Of a stretch of DNA of 64,000 bases, positions 33,526 through 44,340 are shown one piece after another (the stretch's first letter is position 1; each line of letters begins with the position of its first letter). The DNA is taken from positions 262,587,918-262,651,917 of the forward strand of contig NC_053391.1 of the NCBI RefSeq assembly GCF_905171765.1, written 5' to 3'. The notes beneath the pieces are model-generated. The model did not search any database. It was not told the origin of the DNA and saw only the letters and a list, made by a program, of their open reading frames with translations. This stretch comes from Bufo bufo (Eukaryota; Chordata; Amphibia; Anura; Bufonidae). The position numbers and the translations under genes were made by a program.

Positions 33526-34303
33526 ATAGCTTCTCAGGATGTTCTGCATGGAATTTTCTAACAAGTCTAGGGGCATGAACCTCCCTAGCTGGTACCCAAG
33601 ACCTTTCCTTGGGTCCATAGCCCTTCCAGTGCACCAGGTACTGTAAAGAACTACACACTCTCCTGACATCCACAATCTTAGACACCACATACTCAACAGA
33701 ATCATTAACAAGAACCGGCGGAGGCATGGCTTGCAATGGTGCAACAGGTTCAATATATTTTTTAAGTAGAGACTTGTGAAATACATCATGAATGTGGAAC
33801 GACTCGGGCAGTTCCAACTTAAACGATACCGGGTAATCACCTCCGTAATTTTTTACGGTCCTATAAAAACGAGGAACAAATTTTCTAGAAGCTACCTTGA
33901 GCGAGAGATTCTTGGAGGACAATCACACCTTATCTCCAACCTAAAAGTTCACCCCCTTAAAATGTCTCCTATTGGCCTTGATTTTCTGAGTATTCTGAGC
34001 CTTTTCTAGGTTCGATTGAACCCGAGCCCAAACTGTGCACAGTTCAGGAGACCTTATCCACCTCGGGGTTGGAGGAGGAGACAGATGACCCAGAATAAAA
34101 ACGAGGATGAAAACCATAGTTACAAAAGAATGGGGAGACACCAGCAGAAGAATTAACACGGTTTTTCAGAGCAAATTCGGCCAACGGAAGGTATTTAACC
34201 CATAATTGCTGGTCATCAGCAACATATCACCTAAGGAATTGTTCCACAGACTGATTGAGGCGTTCAGTCTGCCCATTGCTTTCCGGGTGATAGGCGGACG
34301 AAA
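33515..34303 (-). pseudogene. Integrase C-terminus and chromodomain of Ty3-B
   Basis: From right to left, the integrase catalytic Glu region is SNGQTER (about 34270) followed by degenerate codons to 33950. Then comes an open frame from 33922 with SSKNLSLKVASRKFVPRFY and HIHDVFHKSLLKKYIEP, and a chromodomain EYVVSKIVDVRR...YLVHWKGYGPKERSW with its aromatic Tyr, Trp and Trp positions kept. It stops at 33515 inside LTR-derived sequence because of the deletion noted for the 3' LTR. The upstream half of the integrase is on the far side of DIRS-1. Confidence 0.82.
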
Positions 34304-34440
34304 ATACTTCAATTACTCTTACCGGTAATATGTTTTCCATGACAGCACCTGTGAGAGATCCTCCCCCTTCCGGACAGGAAACAGGAGCTTCCCAGATCTT
34401 TAAATTGGTCCACTGCCTTCCACCACTCAGAATTTGACAA
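34304..34440. repeat. Left terminal repeat of DIRS-1
   Basis: It starts ATACTTCAATTACTCTTACC and continues through CCATGACAGCACCTGTGAGA. From about 34335 its complement recurs at 45985-46075. The outermost 30 bp differ between the two ends, as in known DIRS elements, where the internal complementary region carries both. Confidence 0.82.
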
Positions 34441-34641
34441 GATTCCTAGGACCAGCAATACACTTATATATAGTGAAACTAAGAACACAAGCAAAAAACA
34501 AATAAGAAAAAACTGCGCCAAATATATGCCAGGCATATCTCCTCTTTGGCACAATACTAAAATATAGATTTCTCTCTTTTTCTTCTTCTTTTTTTTTAGA
34601 TATTTTGAGATTATTTATATATATATATATATATACACACA
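34441..34641. other. DIRS-1 terminal spacer with TA/CA microsatellite
   Basis: Non-coding DIRS-1 sequence ending in a (TA)n(CA)n tract (34614-34641). The same tract continues at 37167-37206, showing that both Tc1 elements inserted into it. Confidence 0.7.
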
Positions 34642-35577
34642 CAGTACAGACCAAAAGTTTGGACACACCTCATTCAAAGAGTTTTCTTTATTTTTATGAC
34701 TATGAAGGCATCAAAACTATGAATTAACACATGTGGAATTATATACATAACAAACAAGTGTGAAACAACTGAAAATATGTCATATTCTAGGTTCTTCAAA
34801 GTAGACACCTTTTGCTTTGATTACTGCTTTGCACACTCTTGGCATTCTTTTGATGAGCTTCAAGAGGTAGTCCCCTGAAATGGTCTTCCAACAGTCTTGA
34901 AGGAGTTCCCACAGATGCTTAGCACTTGTTGGCCCTTTTGCCTTCACTCTGCGGTCCAGCTCACCCCAAACCATCTCAATTGGGTTCAGGTCCGGTGACT
35001 GTGGAGGCCAGGTCATCTGGCGCAGCACCCCATCACTCTCCTTCATGGTCAAATAGCCCTTACTTTCAAAGTTTTCCCAATTTTTCGGCTGACTGACTGA
35101 CCTTCATTTCTTAAAGTAATGATGGCCACTCGTTTTTCTTTACTTAGCTGCTTTTTTCTTGCCATAATACAAATTCTAACAGTCTATTCAGTAGGACTCT
35201 CAGCTGTGTATCCACCTGACTTCTCCTCAACGCAACTGATGGTCCCAACCCCATTTATAAGGTAAGAAATCCCACTTATTAAACCTGACAGGGTACACCT
35301 GTGAAGTGAAAACCATTTCAGGGGACTACCTCTTGAAGCTCATCAAGAGAATGCCAAGAGTGTGCAAAGGAGTAATCAAAGCAAAAGATGGCTACTTTGA
35401 AGAACCTAGAATATGACATATTTTCAGTTGTTTCACACTTGTTTGTTATGTATATAATTCCACATGTGTTAATTCATAGTTTTGATGCCTTCAGTGTGAA
35501 TCTACAATTTTCCTAGTCATAAAAATAAAGAAAACTCTTTGAATGAGAAGGTGTGTCCAAAAGTTTGGTCTGTACTG
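34642..35577. mobile_element. Short Tc1-type element, 936 bp
   Basis: The terminal inverted repeats are CAGTACAGACCAAAAGTTTG at the left and its complement at the right (ending ...GGTCTGTACTG at 35577). The inner ends are also repeated: the GAAGGCATCAAAACTATGAA region recurs inverted near 35490. It holds only the C-terminal part of a transposase on the minus strand, so it is a non-autonomous internal-deletion derivative. Confidence 0.88.
34780..35052 (-). pseudogene. Tc1-type transposase, C-terminal fragment
   Basis: About 90 codons with the third part of the DDE catalytic domain. [20 protein letters not shown] carries the catalytic Glu, and a helical C-terminus follows (RMPRVCKAVIKAKGVYF). 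The first two catalytic Asp residues and the DNA-binding N-terminus are absent. Sequence immediately right of it (35053-35200) is frame-shifted transposase. Confidence 0.82.
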
Positions 35578-35581
35578 TATA

Positions 35582-37161
35582 TGCACTGCTCAAAAAAATA
35601 AAGGGAACACTTAAACAACACAATGTAACTCCAAGTCAATCACACTTCTGTGAAATCAAACTGTCCACTTAGGAAGCAACACTGAGTGACAATCAATTTC
35701 ACATGCTGTTGTGCAAATGGGATAGACAACAGGTGGAAATTATAGGCAATTAGCAAGACACCCCCAATAAAGGAGTGGTTCTGCAGGTGGTGAACACAGA
35801 CCACTTCTCAGTTCCTATGCTTCCTGGCTGATGTTTTGGTCACTTTTGAATGCTGGCGGTGCTTTCACTCTAGTGGCAGCATGAGACGGAGTCTACAACC
35901 CACACAAGTGGCTCAGGTAGTGCAGCTTATCCAGGATGGCACGTCAATGCGAGCTGTGGCAAGAAGGTTTGCTGTGTCTGTCAGCGTAGTGTCCAGAGCA
36001 TGGAGGCGCTACCAGGAGACAGGCCAGTACATCAGGAGACGTGGAGGAGGCCGTAGGAGGGCAACAACCCAGCAGCAGGATCGCTACCTCCGCCTTTGTG
36101 CAAGGAGGAACAGGAGGAGCACTGCCAGAGCCCTGCAAAATGACCTCCAGCAGGCCACAAATGTGCATGTGTCTGCCCAAACGGTCAGAAACAGACTCCA
36201 TGAGGGTGATATGAGGGCCCGACGTCCACAGGTGGGGGTTGTGCTTACAGCCCAACACCATGCAGGACGTTTGGCATTTGCCAGAGAACACCAAGATTGG
36301 CAAATTCGCCACTGGCGCCCTGTGCTCTTCACAGATGAAAGCAGGTTCACACTGAGCACATGTGACAGACGTGACAGAGTCTGGAGACGCCGTGGAGAAC
36401 GTTCTGCTGCCTGCAACATCCTCCAGCATGACCGGTTTGGCATTGGGTCAGTAATGGTGTGGGGTGGCTTTTGTTTGGAGGGCCGCACAGCCCTCCATGT
36501 GCTCGCCAGAGGTAGCCTGACTGCCATTAGGTACCGAGATGAGATCCTCAGACCCCTTGTGAGACCATATGCTGGTGCGGTTGGCCCTGGGTTCCTCCTA
36601 ATGCAAGACAATGCTAGACCTCATGTGGCTGGAGTGTGTCAGCAGTTCCTGCAAGACGAAGGCATTGATGCTATGGACTGGCCCGCCCGTTCCCCAGACC
36701 TGAATCCAATTGAGCACATCTGGGACATCATGTCTCGCTCTATCCACCAACGTCACGTTGCACCACAGACTGTCCAGGAGTTGGCAGATGCTTTAGTCCA
36801 GATCTGGGAGGAGATCCCTCAGGAGACCGTCCGCCACCTCATCAGGAGCATTCACAGGCGTTGTAGGGAGGTCATACAGGCACGTGGAGGCCACACACAC
36901 TACTGAGCCTCATTTTGACTTGTTTTAAGAACATTACATCAAAGTTGGATCAGCCTGTAGTGTGTTTTTCCACTTTAATTTTGGTGTGACTCCAAATCCA
37001 GACCTCCATGGGTTGAAAAATTTGATTTCTATTTTTTTATTTTTGTGTGATTTTGTTGTCAGCACATTCAACTATGTAAAGAACAAAGTATTTCAGAAGA
37101 ATATTTAATTAACTCAGATCTAGGATGTGTTATTTTTGTGTTCCCTTTATTTTTTTGAGCA

Positions 37162-37166
<5 letters not shown>
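35582..37166 (+). mobile_element. Near-complete Tc1-type transposon, 1585 bp
   Basis: The terminal inverted repeats carry CACTGCTCAAAAAAATAAAG at the left and its complement at the right (CTTTATTTTTTTGAGCAGTG to 37164). TA dinucleotides flank it (35580-35581 and 37167-37168). It contains one uninterrupted transposase gene. It sits 4 bp from the end of the preceding Tc1, in the same TA tract. Confidence 0.92.
35881..36906 (+). CDS. Intact Tc1-type DD34E transposase
   Basis: Cut-and-paste transposase that binds the element ends and excises and inserts the transposon at TA. The first in-frame ATG is at 35881, giving 341 residues, the usual Tc1 length; the frame is open further upstream without an ATG. 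The N-terminal paired-like helix-turn-helix region is [20 protein letters not shown] followed by an Arg/Gly hook ([12 protein letters not shown]) and a second HTH. The catalytic residues are Asp in LFTDESRF, Asp in [10 protein letters not shown] and Glu in [11 protein letters not shown]. There is no frameshift or stop to TGA/TAG near 36906. This is the only intact gene of the window and could be functional, although activity is not shown by sequence alone. Confidence 0.95.
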   Translation: MRRSLQPTQVAQVVQLIQDGTSMRAVARRFAVSVSVVSRAWRRYQETGQYIRRRGGGRRRATTQQQDRYLRLCARRNRRSTARALQNDLQQATNVHVSAQTVRNRLHEGDMRARRPQVGVVLTAQHHAGRLAFAREHQDWQIRHWRPVLFTDESRFTLSTCDRRDRVWRRRGERSAACNILQHDRFGIGSVMVWGGFCLEGRTALHVLARGSLTAIRYRDEILRPLVRPYAGAVGPGFLLMQDNARPHVAGVCQQFLQDEGIDAMDWPARSPDLNPIEHIWDIMSRSIHQRHVAPQTVQELADALVQIWEEIPQETVRHLIRSIHRRCREVIQARGGHTHY

Positions 37167-37207
<41 letters not shown>

Positions 37208-37261
37208 TTTACATACTCTTTAAAAAAAAAATATATATATATTTTTTTAGGGAGGGAATTA
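37167..37261. repeat. TA microsatellite and AT-rich spacer of DIRS-1
   Basis: Continuation of the (TA)n tract cut by the Tc1 elements (37167-37206), followed by A/T runs. Confidence 0.8.
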
Positions 37262-37350
37262 TGTAGGTGCTGTCATTGGCTCATGGAAAACATATTACCG
37301 GTAAGAGTAATTGAAGTATTTCCATTACGCCCCATGACAGCACCTGTGAG
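37262..37350. repeat. Internal complementary region of DIRS-1
   Basis: The left half (AGGTGCTGTCAT...GGAAAACATATTACCGG, on to GAAGTA) is the complement of the left terminus. The right half (TTTCCATTACGCCCCATGAC) is the complement of the right terminus at 46065-46087. Together they spell the joined ends of the element, which template the circular intermediate. Confidence 0.85.
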
Positions 37351-37369
37351 AGACTAGACTAGATGACTA

Positions 37370-38230
37370 TTAGGGAGGGACTACAGCCTGCAGCACCTTT
37401 CTCCCAAAAGACATATCCTGCACAGATGAAAGGTCCAACCTGTAGTGCTTGTAAAACGTAGAGGGGGAACTCCACGTTGCTGCCCTACAGATTTGCTCAA
37501 TGGTAGCGCACCCTTTTTCTGCCCAGGAAGAGGCTAATGCCCTGGTGGAATGAGCTGAAAAATCTAAAGGTACCTGACAATCTGATTGTGAATATGCCAG
37601 ATCTATCGCTCTCTTGATCCACCTGGCTAAGGTACGGCTTGTGACTTTCGAGCATTTGTTCTGACCCTGAAACTGAACAAAGAGTTGTGGGGTTTTCATA
37701 AAGCTTTTCGTAGACTCTAAATATGCACAGACACACCTTCTCACATCTAAAGTATGAAAGGACTTTCCCCCCTCGTTCTTTGGGTCCTGACAAAAAGAGG
37801 GGAGAACTATTTCCTGAGATTTATGGAATACTGAAACTACTTTGGGCAGGAATGCAGGATCCGGTTTGAATACAATTCTATCCTCCAGAATCTGAGTATA
37901 TGGCGGGGAAGATGACAAAGCGCATAGTTCTCCTACTCGTCTGGCGGATGTAATGGCCACTAAAAATACAGTTTTATAGGATAGCATCTTTAAGGGGATG
38001 TCCCCAAGGGGCTCAAACGGAGCCTTGGTTAGAGCGGATAGAACCAGGTTAAGGTCCCACGGGGCTGATTTAGATTTAACTGTAGGACATAGTCTAGAGG
38101 AACCCTTAATAAACCTTTTGACCCAAGGGTGAGTAGCTAATCTAAAGTCAAATAGAGCACTCAGTGCCGAGACCTGGACCTTGAGAGTGCTGGGTTTAAG
38201 TTTTTTGTTAAGGCCTTCCTGTAAAAAAAT
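37370..38230 (-). CDS. DIRS tyrosine recombinase, largely intact
   Basis: The site-specific recombinase that inserts the circular DNA copy. The frame is open from about 38228 to 37370 (some 285 codons), with its first ATG at 37987. The N-terminal core-binding part includes KPSTLKVQVSALSALFDFRL. The catalytic part holds the first Arg in TSARRVGEL (residues 13-21 from ATG 37987), the HxxR box in AHSTRA (His146, Arg149), Trp172 at the second His/Trp position and the nucleophile in YKHYRLD (Tyr182). All four key positions are present. The true N-terminus is probably a few dozen codons further right, where a frame change occurs. Confidence 0.85.
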   Translation of the reverse strand: MFLQEGLNKKLKPSTLKVQVSALSALFDFRLATHPWVKRFIKGSSRLCPTVKSKSAPWDLNLVLSALTKAPFEPLGDIPLKMLSYKTVFLVAITSARRVGELCALSSSPPYTQILEDRIVFKPDPAFLPKVVSVFHKSQEIVLPSFCQDPKNEGGKSFHTLDVRRCVCAYLESTKSFMKTPQLFVQFQGQNKCSKVTSRTLARWIKRAIDLAYSQSDCQVPLDFSAHSTRALASSWAEKGCATIEQICRAATWSSPSTFYKHYRLDLSSVQDMSFGRKVLQAVVPP

Positions 38231-38349
38231 TTAAATTAAAGGGATGTTGGGTGACCTCAAGTCTAGGCCTGGCCCTGCAAACTGAAGGAAGGTCTTCCAT
38301 ACCCCCAAATAGATTTCGGAGGTGACCTTTTTCCTAATGGCTGGAAGAG

Positions 38350-38614
38350 TCACAATGACTTGTTCTGATAGGCCTCTAGACCTGAAGAATGTCCTCTCAA
38401 AATCCAGGCTGTCATGTGGAGATTCTTGACTTCAGGATGATGTAGAGGGCCCTGATATAATAGGTCCTGTCTTTCTGGAAGTATCCAGGGATCTGCTATT
38501 GATATAGTCTCCTCAACCAGGCTGTTCTCGGCCAAAACGGTGCTATTAGTATCACTGTTGCCTGCTCCGGGCAATAGGCTGAAGGGAGGAAACGCATAGA
38601 CTAGGCCCTTCCCC
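38350..38614 (-). pseudogene. DIRS methyltransferase-like domain (degenerate)
   Basis: The DAM-like methyltransferase domain that lies between RNase H and recombinase in DIRS1-type elements. PPFSLLPGAGNSDTN and DPWILPERQDLLYQGPLHHP then VKNLHMTAWILRG are readable. The central substrate motif is altered, and the frame does not join that of RNase H cleanly. Function in DIRS elements is not well understood. Confidence 0.6.
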
Positions 38615-40040
38615 TATGGCTGTGAGAGCACATCTGTGCCTATCGACTGATCCTCCCTGCTCAGAGAAAATAAACTTTCACACTTTTTATTCTCTACTAA
38701 GGCAAATAGATCTATTGTGGGAGATCCCCATAGGGCCTCTATTTGGTGAAATACCTCCTGATTCAAACACCAATTCGCCTGGCTGAATCTGTGTCTGCTG
38801 AGAAAGTCCGCCTGGTGATTCTCTGAGCCTTTCAAATGAACCTGGATGCTAGCTGCATTAGTTGAGGAGATCTTGTCCCCCCCTTGTTTGTTGATATAAG
38901 CTACCACCGAGGCGTTGTCGGATAGGATCCTGACATGTTTTTGAGGCAATGATGGGAGACTTTCCTTTAATGCGCACAGGACTGCTCTTAACTCCTTGGC
39001 ATTTTGGGACTGAACACTCTGGGTTTTTGACCAAGGGCCTTGGAAAAACACCAAAACTGAATGGGCCCCCCATCCCCAAGGGCTTGCGTCGGTGGTTATT
39101 ATTAAAAAGGTCCTGTTTCAACCACTCTACTCCCAGACTTAGGTTCAGAGTTTTTAGCCACCAAGTTAGGGACCGGGTTACTGACCCCGGGATCACAATC
39201 TTGCGATCCAGGGATAGCAACCTCCCGTCCCATTTGGACAAAATGTGCCATTGAAGTATTCTGGAGCTGAATTGGGCCCATCTCACAGCAGGAATGCAAG
39301 CCATCATCAGACCCAGAATATAAATTGCTTTTCTTAGGGATACTTCCTTGGTTTTGCTGAAAGACCTGATTTTCTGCTGAATAGCTTTCTTCTTGTCTAC
39401 CGGAAGATAAGATTTCTGCGTCTGGGAATCTAATAAGATGCCTAGGAAAATGCATTTGGAGGTTGGAATCAGGGACGATTTGTCACAATTTATTAACCAG
39501 CCAAGGCCCATCAGGGTCCCCAGGACCTCCTGTATTTGAGATCTCAAGAGCTCTGGGGACTGCCCTACCAAGAGAAGGTCGTCCAGGTATGAGATTATAA
39601 TGATGTCTGATCTTATTTCTGCCATTACCTCCGCCATTAGCTTCGTGAAGAGCCTCGGTGCCTGTGATATCCCAAAGGGAAGTGCTCTGAACTGCAAATG
39701 GACAATTGATTCCCCCATCTTTACCGCTACCCTGAGGTATTTCTGAGATGATGGATGAATGGGCACGTGATAGTAGGCATCTTTTATATCTATTGAGGAC
39801 ATCACGCAGTTGGGGAACAGATGGAGGACCGTAGAGGAGATGGATTCCATCCTGAATTTCTGGTAGGTCAGATATTGTTTGAGACTCTTCAAATTTATTA
39901 TCAGCCGGAACGTCCAGTTGGGTTTGGGAACCAAAAATAGGGTCGAATAAAAACCCTCTCCTTGTTCGTTCTTTGGGACTGGAACAAGGACTGCCTTGCC
40001 CAGGAAGTTGTTTATTTCCTCCGTAAGTGCCGCCTGTTTT
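38614..40040 (-). pseudogene. DIRS-1 reverse transcriptase and RNase H
   Basis: RT is open from about 40040 and reads GFYSTLFLVPKPNWTFRLII, VMSSIDIKDAYYHVPIHPS (first Asp), FRALPFGISQAPRLFTKLMA and IIISYLDDLLLVG (YLDD at about 39589-39578), then the thumb region to about 39100. A frame change then leads to RNase H in 39054-38614: KELRAVLCALKESL, VRILSDNASVVAYIN (Asp) and ENHQADFLSRHR. The only clear lesion is this frame change, so the copy is rather young. The gag frame overlaps its start, a common DIRS layout. Confidence 0.85.
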
Positions 40041-41341
40041 GGAGAATGTTGGTTTATGGAAGTAATTTTTAATGTCCTGATGATTGAAGTCTAGGCGGTA
40101 GCCTTCCTCTATAATACTCCTTACCCAGGCGCTTGCTTTTGATTTATCCGATCTCCATTCCCTTCTTTTCTTCTGATCCCCAAAACCTTTCCTTCTCTCA
40201 TTACTCCGAAATGGCTTCCCCTGTCTAGGAAAGGACGGCGTTGGAAATCCTTTTTTCTTATCAGATGCCTTATCTAAAATATCGTCTAAGGCAGACCCAA
40301 ACAAAAAATGTCCTTGACAAGGAAGGGCACATAGCTTAGACTTTGAAGCCATATTGCCCTTCCACCCCTTCAACCATAGGGACCTTCTGACTGAATTGGA
40401 CAGTGTGGCCGCTCTAGCGGAAAGCCTCAATGCATCAGCGGAGGCATCAGAAATAAAGTCCACTGCTCTGGACATGGTTAGTATAGCTTCCAGAAGCTGA
40501 TCCCTAGGAGTCTTGTTCTCTATATGAGACTCTAGTTCCTCCAACCAGACATTAATGACCTTGCCACCGAAGTAGTCGCTATATTCGGTTTAAAGGCAGA
40601 AGTGGATGCCTCCCAATTCTGCCTCCCAATCCCATGGACAAAAGGCATCTGCCCTTTTGTCCATGGGATCTTTAAGGGACCCTAAATCCTCAAACGGGAG
40701 AGCTAATTTTTTATTTATCTTAGCTACGGGGGTGTCTACCCTCGGTACCTCCTGCCAAGCTTATGCTTCTTGATCATCAAAGGGGTACTTTCTCTGGACC
40801 GCTCTAGGGATAAAGAATTTGTCGGGTTTCTCCCATTCACGTTTAATCAGGTCTTTGATACAGTCCTGAATGGGGAACACCCTAGACTTTTTTGGCTTTA
40901 GGCTCTCAAACATGAGTTCTGGCCTAGACCTGGACTCCTTTTCTTCCTCAAGCTCCATCGTGGATCTAACCGCTTTTAATAGTAGATCCGTATCCTCCGC
41001 TCTGAATAACGGCTTTCCTGTCAAATCCTCAGAGGAGGAATCTGAGCTTGCAATGGCGCCCTCCTCAGACTCAGAATCTGTAGTATCCTCCACTATCGTC
41101 TGAGCCTTCTTATGTCTGGATGAGCTAGGCAGTGATTTTTTAAGATGTTCCACAGAAGAACGAACTTCCTTTTTAACTAACTCCTGGATGCTTTGTAATA
41201 AAGATGGCGACTCATCTTCTACTAACTTATCCAGACATGGTTGGCAACATGTTTTGGGGTAAGACGGGCCCAATTTACGCTTGAAAATTCCACACTCCTT
41301 AGCTCTTGTTTTGTGGGTAGCTTTTCTTGGGGCTTCTTTAA
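39960..41341 (-). pseudogene. DIRS-1 gag, main exon
   Basis: Gag-like protein of DIRS elements. From right to left, VKEAPRKATHKTRAKECG begins at the junction with the TTAA insertion. Then come Cys-containing YPKTCCQPCLDKLVED, Ser/Glu-rich acidic segments and FKPNIA-type sequence. After small frame changes near 40760-40550 (including a 13-bp inverted repeat, CCCATGGACAAAAG...) the chain continues with DFISDASADALRLSARAATL, LFGSALDDILDKASDKKKG and a basic tail. The open frame runs past 39960 to 39483, but there it overlaps RT. The 5' codons lie beyond the inserted element (see 45437-45514). Confidence 0.8.
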
Positions 41342-41859
41342 CCACTTAAGGACCACAGGTTTATACCCCCCTAAAGACCAGGCCCTTTTTTACAAATCGG
41401 CACTCCACAACTTTAGCGGTTTATTGCTCGGTCATGCAACTTACCACCCAAATGAATTTTACCTCCTTTTCTTCTCACTAATAGAGCTTTCATTTGGTGG
41501 TATTTCATTGCTGCTGACATTTTTACTTTTTTTGTTATTAATCGAAATTTAACGATTTTTTTGCAAAAAAATGACATTTTTCACTTTCAGTTGTAAAATT
41601 TTGCAAAAAAAAACCACATCCATATATAAATTTTGCTCTAAATTTATTGTTCTACATGTCTTTGATAAAAAAAAAATGTTTGGGTAAAAAAAAAATGGTT
41701 TGGGTAAAAGTTATAGCATTTACAAACTATGGTACAAAAATGTGAATTTCCGCTTTTTGAAGCAGCTCTGACTTTCTGAGCACCTGTCATGTTTCCTGAG
41801 GTTCTACAATGCCCAGACAGTACAAACACCCCACAAATGACCCCATTTCAGAAAGTAGA

Positions 41860-43790
41860 CACCCTAAGGTATTCGCTGATGGGCATAGTGAGTTCATAGA
41901 ACTTTTTATTTTTTGTCACAAGTTAGTGGAAAATTATGATTTTTTTTTTGATTTTTTTTTCTTACAAAGTCTCATATTCCACTAACTTGTGACAAAAAAT
42001 AAAAACTTCTATGAACTCACTATGCCCATCAGCGAATACCTTGGGGTGTCTTCTTTCCAAAATGGGGTCACTTGTGGGGTAGTTATACTGCCCTGGCATT
42101 CTAGGGGCCCAAATGTGTGGTAAGTAGTTTGAAATCAAAATGTGTAAAAAATGACCAGTGAAATCCGAAAGGTGCTCTTTGGAATGTGGGCCCCTTTGCC
42201 CACCTAGGCTGCAAAAAAGTGCCACACATGTGGTATCACCGTACTCAGGAGAAGTTGGGGAATGTGTTTTGGGGTGTCATTTTACATATACCCATGCTGG
42301 GTGACATAAATATCTATGTCAAATGCCAACTTTGTATAAAAAAAATGGGAAAAGTTGTCTTTTGCCAAGATATTTCTCTCACCCAGCATGGGTATATTTA
42401 AAATGACACCCCAAAACACATTCCCCAACTTCTCCTGAGTACGGAGATACCACATGTGTGACACTTTTTTGCAGCCTAGGTGCGCAAAGGGGCCCACATT
42501 CCAAAGAGCACCTTTCGGATTTCACCGGCCATTTTTTACAGATTTTGATTTCAAACCACTTCTCACGCATTCGGCCCCTAAAATGCCAGGGCAGTATAAC
42601 TACCCCACAAGTGACCCCATTTTGGAAAGAAGACACCCCAAGGTATTTCGTGATGGGCATAGTGAGTTCATGGAAGTTTTTATTTTTTGTGACAAGTTAG
42701 TGGAATATGAGACTTTGTAAGGAAAAAAATAAATAAAAAATAAATCATCATTTTCCGCTAACTTGTGACAAAAAATATAAAATTCTAGGAACTCGCCATG
42801 CCCCTCACGGAATACCTTGGGGTATCTTCTTCCCAAAATGGGGTCACTTGTGGGGTAGTTATACTGCCCTGGCATTTTCCAGGGGCCCTAATGTGTGGTA
42901 AGTAGGTAAATGACCTGTGAAATCCTAAAGGTGCTCTTTGGAATGTGGGCCCCTTTGCCCACCTAGGCTGCAAAAAAGTGTCACACATGTGGTATCGCCG
43001 TATTCAGGTGAAGTTGGGCAATGTGTTTTGGGGTGTCTTTTTACATATACTCATGCTGGGTGAGAGAAATATCTCGGCAAAAGACAACTTTTCCCATTTT
43101 TTTATACAAAGTTGGCATTTGACCAAGATATTTATCTCACCCAGCATGGGTATATGTAAAATGACACCCCAAAACACATTGCCACACTTCTCCTGAGTAC
43201 GGCGATACCAGATGTGTGACACTTTTTTGCAGCCTAGATGCGCAAAGGGGCCCACATTCCTTTTATGAGGGCATTTTTAGACATTTGGATCCCAGACTTC
43301 TTCTCACGCTTTAGGGCCCCTAAAATGCCAGGGCAGTATAAATACCCCACATGTGACCCCATTTTGGAAAGAAGACACCCCAAGGTATTCAATGAGGGGC
43401 ATGGCGAGTTCATCGAATTTTTTTTTTTTTGGCACAAGTTAGCGGAAATTGATTTTATTTATTTTTTTCTCACAAAGTCTCCCTTTCCGCTAACTTGGGA
43501 CAAAAATTTCAATCTTTCATGGACTCAATATGCCCCTCACGGAATACCTGGGGGTGTCTTCTTTCCGAAATGGGGTCACATGTGGGGTATTTATACTGCC
43601 CTGGCATTCTAGGGGCCCTAAAGCGTGAGAAGAAGTCTGGAATATAAATGTCTAAAAAATTTTCCGCATTTGGATTCCGTGAGGGGTATGGTGAGTTCAT
43701 GTGAGATTTAATTTTTTGACACAAGTTAGTGGAATATGAGACTTTGTAAGAAAAAAAAAAAATTCCGCTAACTTGGGCCAAAAAAATGTC
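41860..43790. repeat. Array of alternating palindromes
   Basis: Two palindrome types alternate. Type A (containing TCACAAGTTAGTGGAA and its complement) is centred near 41945, 42735, 43465 and 43755. Type B (containing TATCTCTCACCCAGCATG-type sequence and its complement) is centred near 42330 and 43095. The composite period is about 730-790 bp. The spacer GGTATTCGCTGATGGGCATA and relatives lie between them. Confidence 0.85.
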
Positions 43791-43796
43791 TGAATG

Positions 43797-44262
43797 GAGC
43801 CTTACAGAGGGGTGATCAATGACAGGGGGGTGATCAATGACAGGGGGGTGATCAATGACAGGGGGATGATCAGGGAGTCTATATGGGGTGATCACCACAG
43901 TCATTGATCACGCCCCTGTAAGGCTCCATTCAGACGTCCGTATGCGTTTTGCGGATCTGATCCATCTATCAGTGGATCCGTAAAAATCATGCGGACATCT
44001 GAATGGAGCTTTACAGGGGGGTGATCAATGACAGGGGGGTGATCAATGACAGGGGGATGATCAGGGAGTCTATATGGGGTGATCACCACAGTCATTGATC
44101 ACGCCCCTGTAAGGCTCCATTCAGACGTCCGTATGCGTTTTGCGGATCCGATCCATCTATCAGTGGATCCGTAAAAATCATGCGAACATCTGAATGGAGC
44201 TTTACAGGGGGGTGATCAATGACAGGGGGGTAATCAATGACAGGGGGGTGATCAGGGAGTCT
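43797..44262. repeat. 191-bp tandem repeat, about 2.4 copies
   Basis: The marker TGATCAGGG recurs at 43867, 44058 and 44249, exactly 191 bp apart. Each unit contains several TGATCAATGACAGGGGGG subrepeats and a palindromic part (GGCTCCATTCAGACGTCCG with its partner near the unit end) that resembles a Harbinger-like MITE end. Confidence 0.88.
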
Positions 44263-44340
44263 ATATGGGGTGATCAGGGGTGATCAAGGGTGATCAAGGG
44301 TGAATAAGGGGTTATCAAGTGACAGGGGGGGGGTGTACTG

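Noticed and set aside
36084..36611. Open frames antisense to the intact Tc1 transposase
   Set aside because: Shadow frames of a well supported gene on the other strand, with no motifs of their own.
42186..43612. Repeated frames containing CxxxFLQPRCAKGPTF-like and GPFAHLGCKKV peptides
   Set aside because: The same palindromic repeat read on both strands; identical peptides recur in alternating orientation, so they are repeat artefacts.
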